From contig JANYKC010000004.1 of NCBI GenBank assembly GCA_025358255.1, forward strand, positions 1 through 64,000: 64,000 nt of DNA. Reading direction: 5' to 3'. This document shows, in pieces, positions 34,722 through 43,253 of this stretch. Below the pieces are notes generated by a model. The model ran no database searches and was not told the DNA's origin. It saw only the letters and a list, made by a program, of their open reading frames with translations. Position numbers and translations under genes: made by a program. Origin of the DNA: Spirochaetaceae bacterium (lineage in GTDB: Bacteria > Spirochaetota > Spirochaetia > Treponematales > Rectinemataceae). How positions within the stretch are numbered: position 1 is the stretch's first letter; every line of letters starts with the position of its first letter.

Positions 34722-36131
34722 TCAGAGGTCGTAGACCTCGCCGTATTTCACCACCTGGACGGCGGGGATCCCCTTCCCGCGGAGGAAGAGCTCCATGTGG
34801 CTGAGGCCGGAAGGCTCGCCATGGACCAGGAAGACCTTTTTGAGCCTCGAACGGTCTAGGGAATCCAGCCATTCCCAGGATTCCTGGTAGTCGGCGTGGG
34901 CGCTGAAGGCGTTGATCTCCTCGACGCGGGCGCGGACCTTGAAGACGTCCCCGTGGATGCGGACTTCTTTCTCCCCTTCCCTGATGCGGCGCCCCAAGGT
35001 ATGGTCGGCCATGTAGCCCACGATGAGGATCGTGTTGCGGGAATCCGAGATGTTGTGCATGAGATGGTGCTGGATGCGGCCGGCCTCGCACATGCCGTCC
35101 GCGGAGATGATGATCGCCGGCTCCTTGAGGTCGTTGATGCGCTTGGAATCGGCCACGCTCGAGGAGAAATGGAGGGCGTTGAAGCCGAAGGGGTTCTCGT
35201 GGTGCTTCGAGAAGGCCGCATGGGTCTCCTCGTCATAGCATTCGGGATGGATCATGAAGATGCTCGTGGCGTTGATCGCCATGGGAGAATCCACATAGAT
35301 GGGAATATCGGGGATCTTCTTCTGGTCGAGGAGCATGTGGAAATAGAAGACCAGCTCCTGGGTGCGCTCGATGGCGAAGGCGGGTATTATGATGTTCCCG
35401 CCGCGCGCGGCCGTTTCCCTGACGACGGTGGCGAGGCGGTCCATCGCGTCCTCCGTTGACTCGTGGCGCCGGTCGCCGTAGGTCGCCTCCATGACGAGGT
35501 AGTCGACGCCGGGGATCGGGTCGGGGTCGCGGATGATGGGCTTGCCCTTGCGCCCGAGGTCCCCGGTGAAGCCGATGGAGACGTCGCGGCCGGAACGGTC
35601 GCGGGCGGACATGCGGCAGATCGCCGAGCCGAGGATGTGGCCGGCGTCGAAAAGCTCGATGCGCATGCCATCGCCGATGGGGAGTGGACGGTTGTACGAC
35701 ACCGTCACGAACTGCCCCATGGCCTTGACCACGTCCTCCTCCTCGTATATGGGCTTCCAATCGAAATTCTCGCCGCGCTTGGCGGCCTGCTTGCCCAGGT
35801 ACTCGGCGTCGCGGGACTGGATCGCGGCGGAGTCCATCATGACCACGCTCGCGAGGTCGCGTGTGGCGGGCGTCGCGTAGAAGTTGCCCCGGTAGCCCCG
35901 CTTTGCCAGGAGGGGCAGCATGCCGCAATGGTCGAAGTGGGCATGGGTGAGTATGACGGAGGCGATGCTTTCCGGATCGGGCACGAGGGCCCGGTTTTTC
36001 CGCTCAGATTGTTCCCGCCTTCCCTGGAAAGCCCCGCAATCGATGAGGCAGCGTGCGCCATCGACCGTGAGGACATGCTTGGATCCGGTCACTTCGCCGG
36101 CTCCACCTTCTGAATGCAACCTGATACTCAT
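34722..36131 (-). CDS. Metallo-beta-lactamase/beta-CASP-fold RNase-like protein
   Basis: A 469-residue protein combining an MBL core with a beta-CASP insert and an RMMBL tail. The metal motif is THAHFDHCG near residue 63, with a further His in FDAGHILGSA near 160 and an acidic ligand in FTGDLGR near 185. Motif A/B is in ISADGMCEAGR, and motif C in INAFSAHADYQES near 405. This architecture belongs to CPSF73-like RNA endo/exonucleases. ATG 36131 begins with the canonical MSIRLHSEGGAGEVTGS; no clear ribosome site precedes it. Confidence 0.85.
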   Translation of the reverse strand: MSIRLHSEGGAGEVTGSKHVLTVDGARCLIDCGAFQGRREQSERKNRALVPDPESIASVILTHAHFDHCGMLPLLAKRGYRGNFYATPATRDLASVVMMDSAAIQSRDAEYLGKQAAKRGENFDWKPIYEEEDVVKAMGQFVTVSYNRPLPIGDGMRIELFDAGHILGSAICRMSARDRSGRDVSIGFTGDLGRKGKPIIRDPDPIPGVDYLVMEATYGDRRHESTEDAMDRLATVVRETAARGGNIIIPAFAIERTQELVFYFHMLLDQKKIPDIPIYVDSPMAINATSIFMIHPECYDEETHAAFSKHHENPFGFNALHFSSSVADSKRINDLKEPAIIISADGMCEAGRIQHHLMHNISDSRNTILIVGYMADHTLGRRIREGEKEVRIHGDVFKVRARVEEINAFSAHADYQESWEWLDSLDRSRLKKVFLVHGEPSGLSHMELFLRGKGIPAVQVVKYGEVYDL

Positions 36132-36223
36132 GCATTGGAGCATAATGCCCGTCCCGTCCGGACGCAAGGATAGCGGGGCCATTGCCCTTGCCGCCTCTAC
36201 GGCGATATGGGTATCTTGGCTCC

Positions 36224-36478
36224 ATGCCGAGAAAAGCCGGGAAAGCGGGAAAGGCCGGGAAGGCCATCCTCATCCTGTCGGTGGCCGCCATCGTGGTCGC
36301 CGTCCTCCTTCTCGCCTCCGCGCCGCGGACCGGAAGCCTGGACCTCCTCGCCGCCCTGGTCTTCAGGGGCCTTGTCCTCACCTTCGTGGCCACGGTCGCG
36401 GTCGAATGGCTTCTCCCGGCACCACGGCCCGGAAGGTCCCGGGCATCGGCCGCCCGCGCTCCCCCCGCCGCGCGCTGA
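36224..36478 (+). CDS. Small predicted membrane protein
   Basis: An 84-residue frame: a basic start with three AGK units (9-bp repeats, 36236-36262), then two membrane helices (ILILSVAAIVVAVLLLAS and FRGLVLTFVATVAVEWLL) and an Ala/Arg/Pro-rich tail. No family recognised. A TATCTT lies 6 nt before the ATG. Confidence 0.4.
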   Translation: MPRKAGKAGKAGKAILILSVAAIVVAVLLLASAPRTGSLDLLAALVFRGLVLTFVATVAVEWLLPAPRPGRSRASAARAPPAAR

Positions 36479-36607
36479 TCCTCCCCTTTTCCCGCCCACA
36501 GCAGTACGCAGTACGCCGAGCGCCGTGCCAAGGGCACAGGAGCAGCCATGAAATTGCCGACAATCTTCGAACGGGCCTATGGCCTCCCCATATATGACGG
36601 CCTCGAG

Positions 36608-36645
36608 CCCTTTCGGAAAACGCTTGCCCTTTCGGAAAACGCTTG
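36608..36645. repeat. 19-bp tandem duplication causing a frameshift
   Basis: CCCTTTCGGAAAACGCTTG at 36608-36626 and again at 36627-36645. Since 19 is not a multiple of three, it shifts the SecA-like frame; with one copy the frame reads through as EPFRKTLALSERHGFAG. Confidence 0.92.
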
Positions 36646-36869
36646 CCCTTTCCGAACGCCATGGATTCGCTGGCCAGGGAGACGCGGCCTTCCGCGCCTC
36701 CGTCACGCGGTTCAAGGAAGGCGCGGCGCGCGTCCCCGAGGCCCTCGCCCTCGCACGGAAGGCTTCGAGGCGGGCCTTGGGCCTCGAGCCCTTCGAAGGC
36801 CAGCTCGTGGCCGCCCTCGCCATGGATGAATCGGCGGTCGTCCAGCTTCCTACGGGCGAAGGCAAGACC

Positions 36870-36965
36870 CTTTGCGCCGCACTTTGCGCCGCACTTTGCG
36901 CCGCCCTTTGCGCCGCACTTTGCGCCGCCCTTTGCGCCGCCCTTTGCGCCGCCCTTTGCGCCGCC
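36870..36965. repeat. 12-bp repeat x8 inside SecA-like gene
   Basis: Eight head-to-tail units CTTTGCGCCGC(A/C) encode (LCAA)8 immediately after the Walker A GEGKT. Units differ only at their last base, so the expansion is recent or homogenised. Normal SecA has about one such segment here. Confidence 0.93.
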
Positions 36966-37328
36966 CTGAACGCAATCTGCGGCGGCACGGTCCAGGTGAT
37001 CGCTGCCAACGACTACCTGGCGCGTCGCGACGCGGCCTGGATGGCACCGCTCTACACCCTCCTCGGTCTTTCCTGCGCCTTCATCGCCTCCAGCGACGAA
37101 GCGCACGCGCGGCGACTGTCCTACGGCGCCGACATCCTGTACGCCACGGCCCATGAGCTCGGTTTTGACTTCCTTCGCGACGGCCTGTGCAGGGATCCTG
37201 CCCTCCTCATCGGGAGGCGCGCTGCCCTTGCCCTCGTGGACGAGGCCGACTTCGTCCTTCTCGACGAGGCTCGCGTCCCACTCATCATCGCCGGCGAGGA
37301 CTTCGCCCAGGACTGCGGCGCCCCGATG

Positions 37329-37358
37329 GACGGCGTCCGAGGGGACGGCGTCCGAGGG
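37329..37358. repeat. 15-bp tandem duplication in SecA-like gene
   Basis: GACGGCGTCCGAGGG occurs at 37329-37343 and 37344-37358, at the place where the SecA-like homology changes reading frame. Confidence 0.85.
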
Positions 37359-38400
37359 CGTACATTGGGTCCTGGACACGCACGGGGAGAAAGTCGCCCT
37401 GACGGCCGAAGGCGCAAAAGCCATCGAGTCCCTCGCCGGCATCGGCATCGAAGGGAAGGCTCACATCCGCGCGGCCCTCTATCCCAGGCTCGGCGCGATG
37501 ACCGCCACCGCGCGCGAGGCCGCCGAGGATTTCCACCTCATGTACGGGGTGATGACCGTCATAGTCCCTCCCCACCTGCCTTCCATCCGCCTCGACCTTC
37601 CGGATTCCATCCATCGGACACGGGAAGGCGCCATCACGGCCCTCGCGGCGGAAGCCGCCGCGGCCAGGGCGGCTGGCCGCCCCGTCCTCGTCGGCACCTA
37701 ATCCCCCCCGGATTCGGAGGCGGTCGCCCGCGCCATCGCCCTGGCCCTGGGCGACGGGAACGAGGGCGGCGTCGACATCCGCCTCGGGGAGGGCGTGGCC
37801 GAAGCGGGAGGCCTCCTCGTCCTCGGCCTCGGCAGGAGGGGATCGCGGCGGGAGGAGAGCCAACTCCGCGGCCGCGCGGCCCGCCAGGGCGACCCCGGAT
37901 CGACGCGCTTCCACGCAAGCCTCGAGGATGCCCAGTTCACCCGCTACGGCGTTCCGGAGTTCCTTCCCCCTCCCTGGCGACCCGGCCCTCCCTCCGCCGC
38001 CGGGACCCAGGGCGAGGAGGAAGGCGCCATCGGGGATCCCCGGGTCCTCAGGGAGATCGCGCGGGCGCAATCCATCGTGGCGGAGCAGAACCGCCTCCAC
38101 CAGACCATGCTCCGGAAATATTCCCTCAGCGTCGAGTTCGATCGCCGCTACCTCCGCGCCCTCCGGGACGAGGCCCTCATCGAAGGGAGGCTTCCCGATC
38201 CCATCGAGGCCGCCCTCTCCGGGCTTGCGGAAGGGCGGGAAGGGGGCGAGGCCGCGGCAGGGGCGCGGCGCCTCGCGGGCGCGGCCTTCCTCCGCCGCCT
38301 CGACCTCATGTGGGCAGGGCACCTGGCCTTTGTCGAGGCCTTCCGCGAAGGCCGCCGCCCTGGCGCTGGCGGCACTGGCAGGCCTCTTCCGGAGGAGGGA

Positions 38401-38730
38401 CTAGCCTTCGAGCATGTCCTCGAGGGACTTCGGGAAGGTCGAGCGCAGGCGATCGAGGTCGGCGCTCGTCACGACGGACTCCCGCTCGGCCATGAGCTCG
38501 CGGTTCGTCGCACCGAGGCGGCGGAGGAGGCTGTAGACCTGGCCCTCGAGGAGGAGGTGGAGGTCGGGGCCGAGGGAGTCCTGCTCGACGAGGCGCTCGC
38601 CGTTCCCGTATTCCCTGATGTCGCAGATGGGGGCGAAGCGCTTGAGCTCGCGGGGGGCGAGGTCGCGGAGGAGGGAGGTGGAAGCCAGCTCCTTCATGAG
38701 GCGGTCGCTAGGAATCGCGCTCGGGCGCAT
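38401..38730 (-). CDS. Short cyclic-nucleotide-binding-domain-like protein
   Basis: A 109-residue protein whose segment [31 protein letters not shown]...[13 protein letters not shown] resembles the first half of a CAP-type cNMP-binding domain. The phosphate-binding cassette (normally GE-x6-RA) is missing, so nucleotide binding is doubtful. The rest is charged. ATG 38730 has CAGGAG upstream. Its 3' end touches the end of the SecA-like pseudogene. It may be a truncated relic or a partner of the kinase upstream on the same strand (29-bp gap). Confidence 0.5.
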   Translation of the reverse strand: MRPSAIPSDRLMKELASTSLLRDLAPRELKRFAPICDIREYGNGERLVEQDSLGPDLHLLLEGQVYSLLRRLGATNRELMAERESVVTSADLDRLRSTFPKSLEDMLEG

Positions 38731-38759
38731 GGTGGGCTCCTGGGTTCATGTATCGTCGG

Positions 38760-39877
38760 TCACAAGCTAACGCGCCGGCCCGCGGGAGACAAGGCCGGGG
38801 GGCATTCCGGAAGGCGGATCGAGAAGATGGCGCCCCTGTCCCGCCCCTCGCTCCTCGCCGCTATCCTGCCACCATGCTCTTCAACCAGAGCCTTCGAGAT
38901 CGCGAGGCCGAGGCCGGAGCCGCCCGTGTCGCGGCTCCGCGACGAATCGGCGCGGTAGAAGCGGTCAAAGACCAGGGCAAGTTCCTCGGTCGTGAGGCCC
39001 CGGCCATCGTCCTCGACCTCGAGGAGGGCAAAGCCCTTGCCAGGGGTGGCGGCGGCCTCCATCGCGCAGCGGAGTTCGACGCGGCCACCCTCTCGGGCAT
39101 GCCGGATCGCGTTGGCGACAAGGTTGATGAGCACCTGGCGGATCCTGGTCTCATCCGCGGCCACGACCATGGGCGGGGCGGAGGGCTGGCCGTCGCCCTT
39201 TTCCCGCCCGCCTACCTCAAGGCGCACCGAACGTTCCGCGGCCAAGGGCTCAAGGGCCTCGGCGGTGTCGCGGCACAGGAGGTCAAGATCGACAGTCGCG
39301 AACTCGAGGGGAAGGCGGCCCGCCTCCGAGAGGGAAAGCTCCCGAAGGTCGTTCACGAGGCGACCGAGGTGGCGGGTCTGCTCGAGGAGTCGGGCGAGGC
39401 CTCCCGCGTCGAGGGCGTACACGCCGTCGAAGGCGGCCTGGAGGTTGGCCTCGAGGGCGGCGAGGGGGGTGCGGAGCTCATGCGAGAGGTCGGCGAAGAG
39501 ACTGGAGCGCTCAGCCTCGGAGCGGGCAAGGGCGGCCGCCATCGTGTTGAAGCTGCGGCCAAGCTCGGCGAACTCCCTCGCGCCGCGTTCGGGCGCGCGG
39601 GCGCCAAGGTCCCCCTGGCCGAGCCTCTCGGCCGCCCTCGAGATGCGCCGGAGGGGGATGGCGACGACCGCCGCGACGAGGAGCCCTCCCCCTAGCCCCA
39701 CCGCCGCCGACAGGACGAAAAAGTCCACGAGGCGGCGCTGGATCTCCGCCTCCTCGGCTGGCGAATGCCGATCCCCGTCGGGGCGCCGCGCATCGAAGGT
39801 GATCGAGAGGAACTGCAGGAAAAAAACGAGGAAGAGCGAGAGGGTTATGCCCGCGCCGATCCTCAGCCAGAGGCGGT

Positions 39878-39881
<4 letters not shown>
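38760..39881 (-). CDS. Sensor histidine kinase (HAMP-HisKA-HATPase)
   Basis: A 373-residue BaeS-like kinase. Two membrane helices (residues about 7-29 and 52-77) flank a very short periplasmic loop of about 22 residues, so sensing is probably intramembrane. HAMP ([22 protein letters not shown]) precedes the phospho-His in [15 protein letters not shown] near residue 138. The ATPase boxes are [14 protein letters not shown] near 248, [11 protein letters not shown] near 278 and [18 protein letters not shown] near 313. Its ATG overlaps the stop of the response-regulator gene by 4 bp, so the two are co-translated. Confidence 0.9.
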
Positions 39882-40576
<695 letters not shown>

Positions 40577-40721
40577 GCCTCGAGTATACACGAAGCGTCC
40601 CTGCCAGGAAGAGAGGGGTCCGGCCAGGTAGGCCCATTTGGAAAGCATTGGGACTGTCTTGAGAATTTCTCCGGAATCCCAGGCTAGCATGGGCGCAAGG
40701 ACAAAGAACAAGGAGACAACC

Positions 40722-41756
40722 GTGAAAAGACTCGCCTTCGCCGTTTTCGTGATCGCCCTGGCCGCGGCGGCCCTGGCCCAGGAGGCTCCCGCGATGGCCC
40801 TGGCCGCGGCGGCCCCGGCCCAGGAGGCTCCCGCGATGGCCCCTCCGCCCGGCGCGGCGCCCGGCGGGCTCATGCCTGGGGGAGGAGGCAGTCCGCAAAA
40901 GACCGATGTCTCCTGGATCAAGACCAAGCACCTTGACCTTGCCTATGCGACCGCGTCGCCGGCGGAAAGGCTCGACCTTTACCTCCCCGACTCCGGTCCG
41001 GGCCCCTTTCCCCTCATCATCGAGATCCATGGAGGCGGCTTCCTGGTCGGCGGAAAGTCCGAGCAGATAGCGCCCATGCTGGAAGGCCTCAAGCGCGGGT
41101 ATGCCGTCGCCTCGATCAACTACCGGCTCTCGGGCGAAGCCCCCTTCCCCGCCGCGGTGCTGGACGTCAAGGCCGCGATCAGGTTCCTGCGCGCCAACGC
41201 CGCGAAGTACGGCCTGGATCCCGGCAGGTTCGCCACCTGGGGCGGCTCGGCCGGCGGCAACCTCTCGGCGATGGCCGCCCTCTCGGCCGGGGTCGCGAAG
41301 TTCAACGACGCCTCGCTGGGCAACGCGGGCGTCCCCGACACCGTCCAAGCCGCCGTCGACTGGTTCGGCCCCCTCCAGTTCTCGACGATGGATGCCGAGT
41401 TCGCCGCCCTCGGCACGAGCGGCGTCATGGGCCTGACCAACTCGCCGACCTCCGCCGAGTCGCGCTACCTCGGGAAGGTGGTCGGCACCGCAGAAGCCGC
41501 GCCCTTGGTCGAGGCCGCGAGCCCCCTCGCCTATATCAGCTCCAAGGCGCCGCCAATGTGCATCCAACATGGAACAGCCGACCGCAACGTGCCCGTCACG
41601 CAGTCAGTGAACTTCGCGCGGAAGCTGGCGGCCGCCATCGGGAAGGACAGGGTGATTTTCGAGAAGATCGAGGGCGCGGGGCATGGCGGCTCGCAGTTCG
41701 ACACTCCAGCCAATGCGGGCAAGATCCTGGACTTTCTCGACCGCTTCCTCAAATAG
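40722..41756 (+). CDS. Secreted alpha/beta-hydrolase (HSL/BD-FAE-like esterase)
   Basis: A 344-residue exported esterase. The signal peptide (RLAFAVFVIALAAAALA) is followed by a low-complexity AQEAP/MAPPPG linker enlarged by a perfect 14-residue duplication. The hydrolase domain from about residue 75 has oxyanion HGGGF near 107, nucleophile GGSAGG near 170, an acid in HGTADRNVPVTQS near 290 and His in GAGHGG near 324. Similar enzymes remove acetyl or feruloyl groups from polysaccharides. GTG 40722 has AAGGAG 6 nt upstream. Confidence 0.82.
   Translation: MKRLAFAVFVIALAAAALAQEAPAMALAAAAPAQEAPAMAPPPGAAPGGLMPGGGGSPQKTDVSWIKTKHLDLAYATASPAERLDLYLPDSGPGPFPLIIEIHGGGFLVGGKSEQIAPMLEGLKRGYAVASINYRLSGEAPFPAAVLDVKAAIRFLRANAAKYGLDPGRFATWGGSAGGNLSAMAALSAGVAKFNDASLGNAGVPDTVQAAVDWFGPLQFSTMDAEFAALGTSGVMGLTNSPTSAESRYLGKVVGTAEAAPLVEAASPLAYISSKAPPMCIQHGTADRNVPVTQSVNFARKLAAAIGKDRVIFEKIEGAGHGGSQFDTPANAGKILDFLDRFLK
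40755..40838. repeat. 42-bp in-frame tandem duplication in esterase leader
   Basis: Two 42-bp copies (40755-40796, 40797-40838), differing at one base, encode ALAAAALAQEAPAM and ALAAAAPAQEAPAM across the signal-peptide cleavage region. Confidence 0.9.
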
Positions 41757-41834
41757 CGCTTTTGCTCCCCTGCCGCTGAGGCATTTCCATGGTATGCTCC
41801 CTTGCCCCGCAAGCCCGGGGTGAAGGGGACTTCC

Positions 41835-43037
41835 ATGTACGAGAAAGAAGCGCGCTCTGCGCACGAGGCGACCAGAGACATCATCGCAAGGCTCGGCGTG
41901 CGGCTCACGGGATCCCCGTCTTGCCACGCCGCCGCCGACGAGATCGCCGCCTTGGCCCGTCCATTGGCCGACTCGGTCTCGACTGACAAATTCGTGGTGA
42001 GGCCCGGAGCCTTCCTCGGCTTCATCAAGGTGATGATCTTCCTCTACATCGCAGCCTTCCTCGCCCTCCCCTTCTCGCCCTGGACATCGGCGGCCGCCCT
42101 CATGGCGGGCGCGATCATCCTCGTCCTCGAGTTCTTCCTCTACCGCGAACTCATCGACGGCTTCTACGCGCGCAAGGACGGAAAGAATGTCACGGCCATC
42201 CTCGAACCCAGGGGCGAGGCAAAGCGCCAGGTCATCGTCAGCGGCCACCATGACTCGGCGAGGATCTTCAATTTCTATGTGGACAGGCCAGAGCTCTACA
42301 GCTTCCGCCTCTATGGCGGCATGGGGACCTACGCGGCCTTCCTGGTCGCCGCCATCGCGCTGGCGGCCATCTCACCAGCCAGGACCGTCCTCGTCGCGGC
42401 CTCCGCCCTCTTCGCCGCCCTTTTCGTCCTCGTGCTTCCCCTGTGGAAATTCGCCGCGAAGGAAGGGACGCCGGGCGCGGGTGACAACCTCGCCGCGGTC
42501 TGCGCCGCCCTCGAGGTCCTCGGCCACTTCAGGGCCAGGCGCGATGCCGGGACAGGCCTCAAGTCGACCCGGCTCATCTTCGTGAGCTTCGACGCCGAGG
42601 AAGCGGGCCTCCGCGGCGCCCGAGCCTGGGCAAAGGCCCACACGAGGGACATCGCCTCGCTGCCCACCTGGAACTATAATATGGATTGCCTTTACAAGGC
42701 CCAGGACACCCGCTTCCTCTCGAGCGACCTCAACGGCAGTGTCCCCTTGAGCGCCGTCGCGGCGCAGGCCTGCGCGGAAGCCGCCAGGAAACGCGGCGTC
42801 GCGGCACCGGTTGAGCCCATAGCCTTCCTCACGGGCGGCACCGACGCGGCCGAGCTAGCCAAGAAGGGCGTGAGGGCGACGACCCTCATCGGCATGCAGT
42901 GGTCGAACGAAGCGCGAGGCGATTCCTACCACACGCTCGGCGACACGATCGAGGCGGTCAGCCCCGAAGTCCTCGAGCTGGCCATAGGCGTGGGCGTCGA
43001 ATTCGCCCAAAGGCTCGACTCGGGAGAGCTGGACTGA
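41835..43037 (+). CDS. M28-family metallopeptidase with membrane helices
   Basis: A 400-residue aminopeptidase-like protein. Zinc-ligand motifs of family M28 are present: His/Asp in VSGHHDSA near residue 140, bridging Asp in GAGDNLAAV near 217, catalytic/ligand EE in FDAEEAGL near 255, Asp in NYNMDCL near 281, and His in DSYHTLGDT near 363. Two pairs of hydrophobic helices (about 60-110 and 160-205) lie between the N-terminus and the catalytic core, suggesting membrane anchoring, although their position inside the fold is unusual. Start ATG 41835 has GAAGGGGA upstream. Confidence 0.82.
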   Translation: MYEKEARSAHEATRDIIARLGVRLTGSPSCHAAADEIAALARPLADSVSTDKFVVRPGAFLGFIKVMIFLYIAAFLALPFSPWTSAAALMAGAIILVLEFFLYRELIDGFYARKDGKNVTAILEPRGEAKRQVIVSGHHDSARIFNFYVDRPELYSFRLYGGMGTYAAFLVAAIALAAISPARTVLVAASALFAALFVLVLPLWKFAAKEGTPGAGDNLAAVCAALEVLGHFRARRDAGTGLKSTRLIFVSFDAEEAGLRGARAWAKAHTRDIASLPTWNYNMDCLYKAQDTRFLSSDLNGSVPLSAVAAQACAEAARKRGVAAPVEPIAFLTGGTDAAELAKKGVRATTLIGMQWSNEARGDSYHTLGDTIEAVSPEVLELAIGVGVEFAQRLDSGELD

Positions 43038-43050
43038 ACAAGGAGGCGCC

Positions 43051-43203
43051 ATGGCTTCGTTGCGCGCACGCTCTTCGGCGCTCACGCTGGCGGGAATCGT
43101 CGCCATCATGGCGGGCTGCGCCACGACGGGCCCCAAGGACACGGGCAGCGCCACCGAGCCCTCCGCCGTCTGGGAACCCATGTATTTCGGCCACGCCCCC
43201 TGA
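43051..43203 (+). CDS. Small lipoprotein, 50 residues
   Basis: ATG 43051 is preceded by a strong AAGGAGG and follows the M28 stop by 13 bp. The product has a basic start, a hydrophobic core (LTLAGIVAIMAGC) with lipobox Cys at residue 23, and a short polar tail ending WEPMYFGHAP. No family recognised; the ribosome site and lipobox make it credible despite its size. It lies between a peptidase and aspS. Confidence 0.7.
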   Translation: MASLRARSSALTLAGIVAIMAGCATTGPKDTGSATEPSAVWEPMYFGHAP

Positions 43204-43215
43204 GCGGCAACGACC

Positions 43216-43243
43216 TTGCCAGTCCCTTTCCACCTCGTATAGA
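43216..43243 (+). promoter_or_regulatory. Candidate aspS promoter, very short leader
   Basis: TTGCCA (43216-43221), 16-bp spacer, TATAGA (43238-43243), 10 nt before ATG 43254. No Shine-Dalgarno sequence is visible. Confidence 0.45.
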
Positions 43244-43253
43244 ATGCATTCCC

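Larger units (their letters stand above)
36548..38404 (+). pseudogene. SecA-like ATPase pseudogene
   Basis: A diverged SecA paralogue. It shows LGLEPFEGQLVAAL, Walker A LPTGEGKTL, ANDYLARRDAAWM, YATAHELGFDFLRD, DEAD-like [74 protein letters not shown], and a late DLMWAGHL segment. Lesions: a 19-bp tandem duplication (36608-36645) shifts frame, and removing one copy rejoins ATG 36548 (with AGGAG) to the rest; a second shift occurs at about 37310-37360; TAA lies at 37699-37701; and about 60 residues around the usual ATNMAGRGTDI are missing. An eightfold 12-bp repeat sits right behind Walker A. It is probably an accessory SecA that has decayed; the housekeeping secA is not in the window. Confidence 0.85.

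Noticed and set aside
36870..36965. CRISPR array
   Set aside because: Units are contiguous 12-mers in frame, with no spacers and no cas genes.
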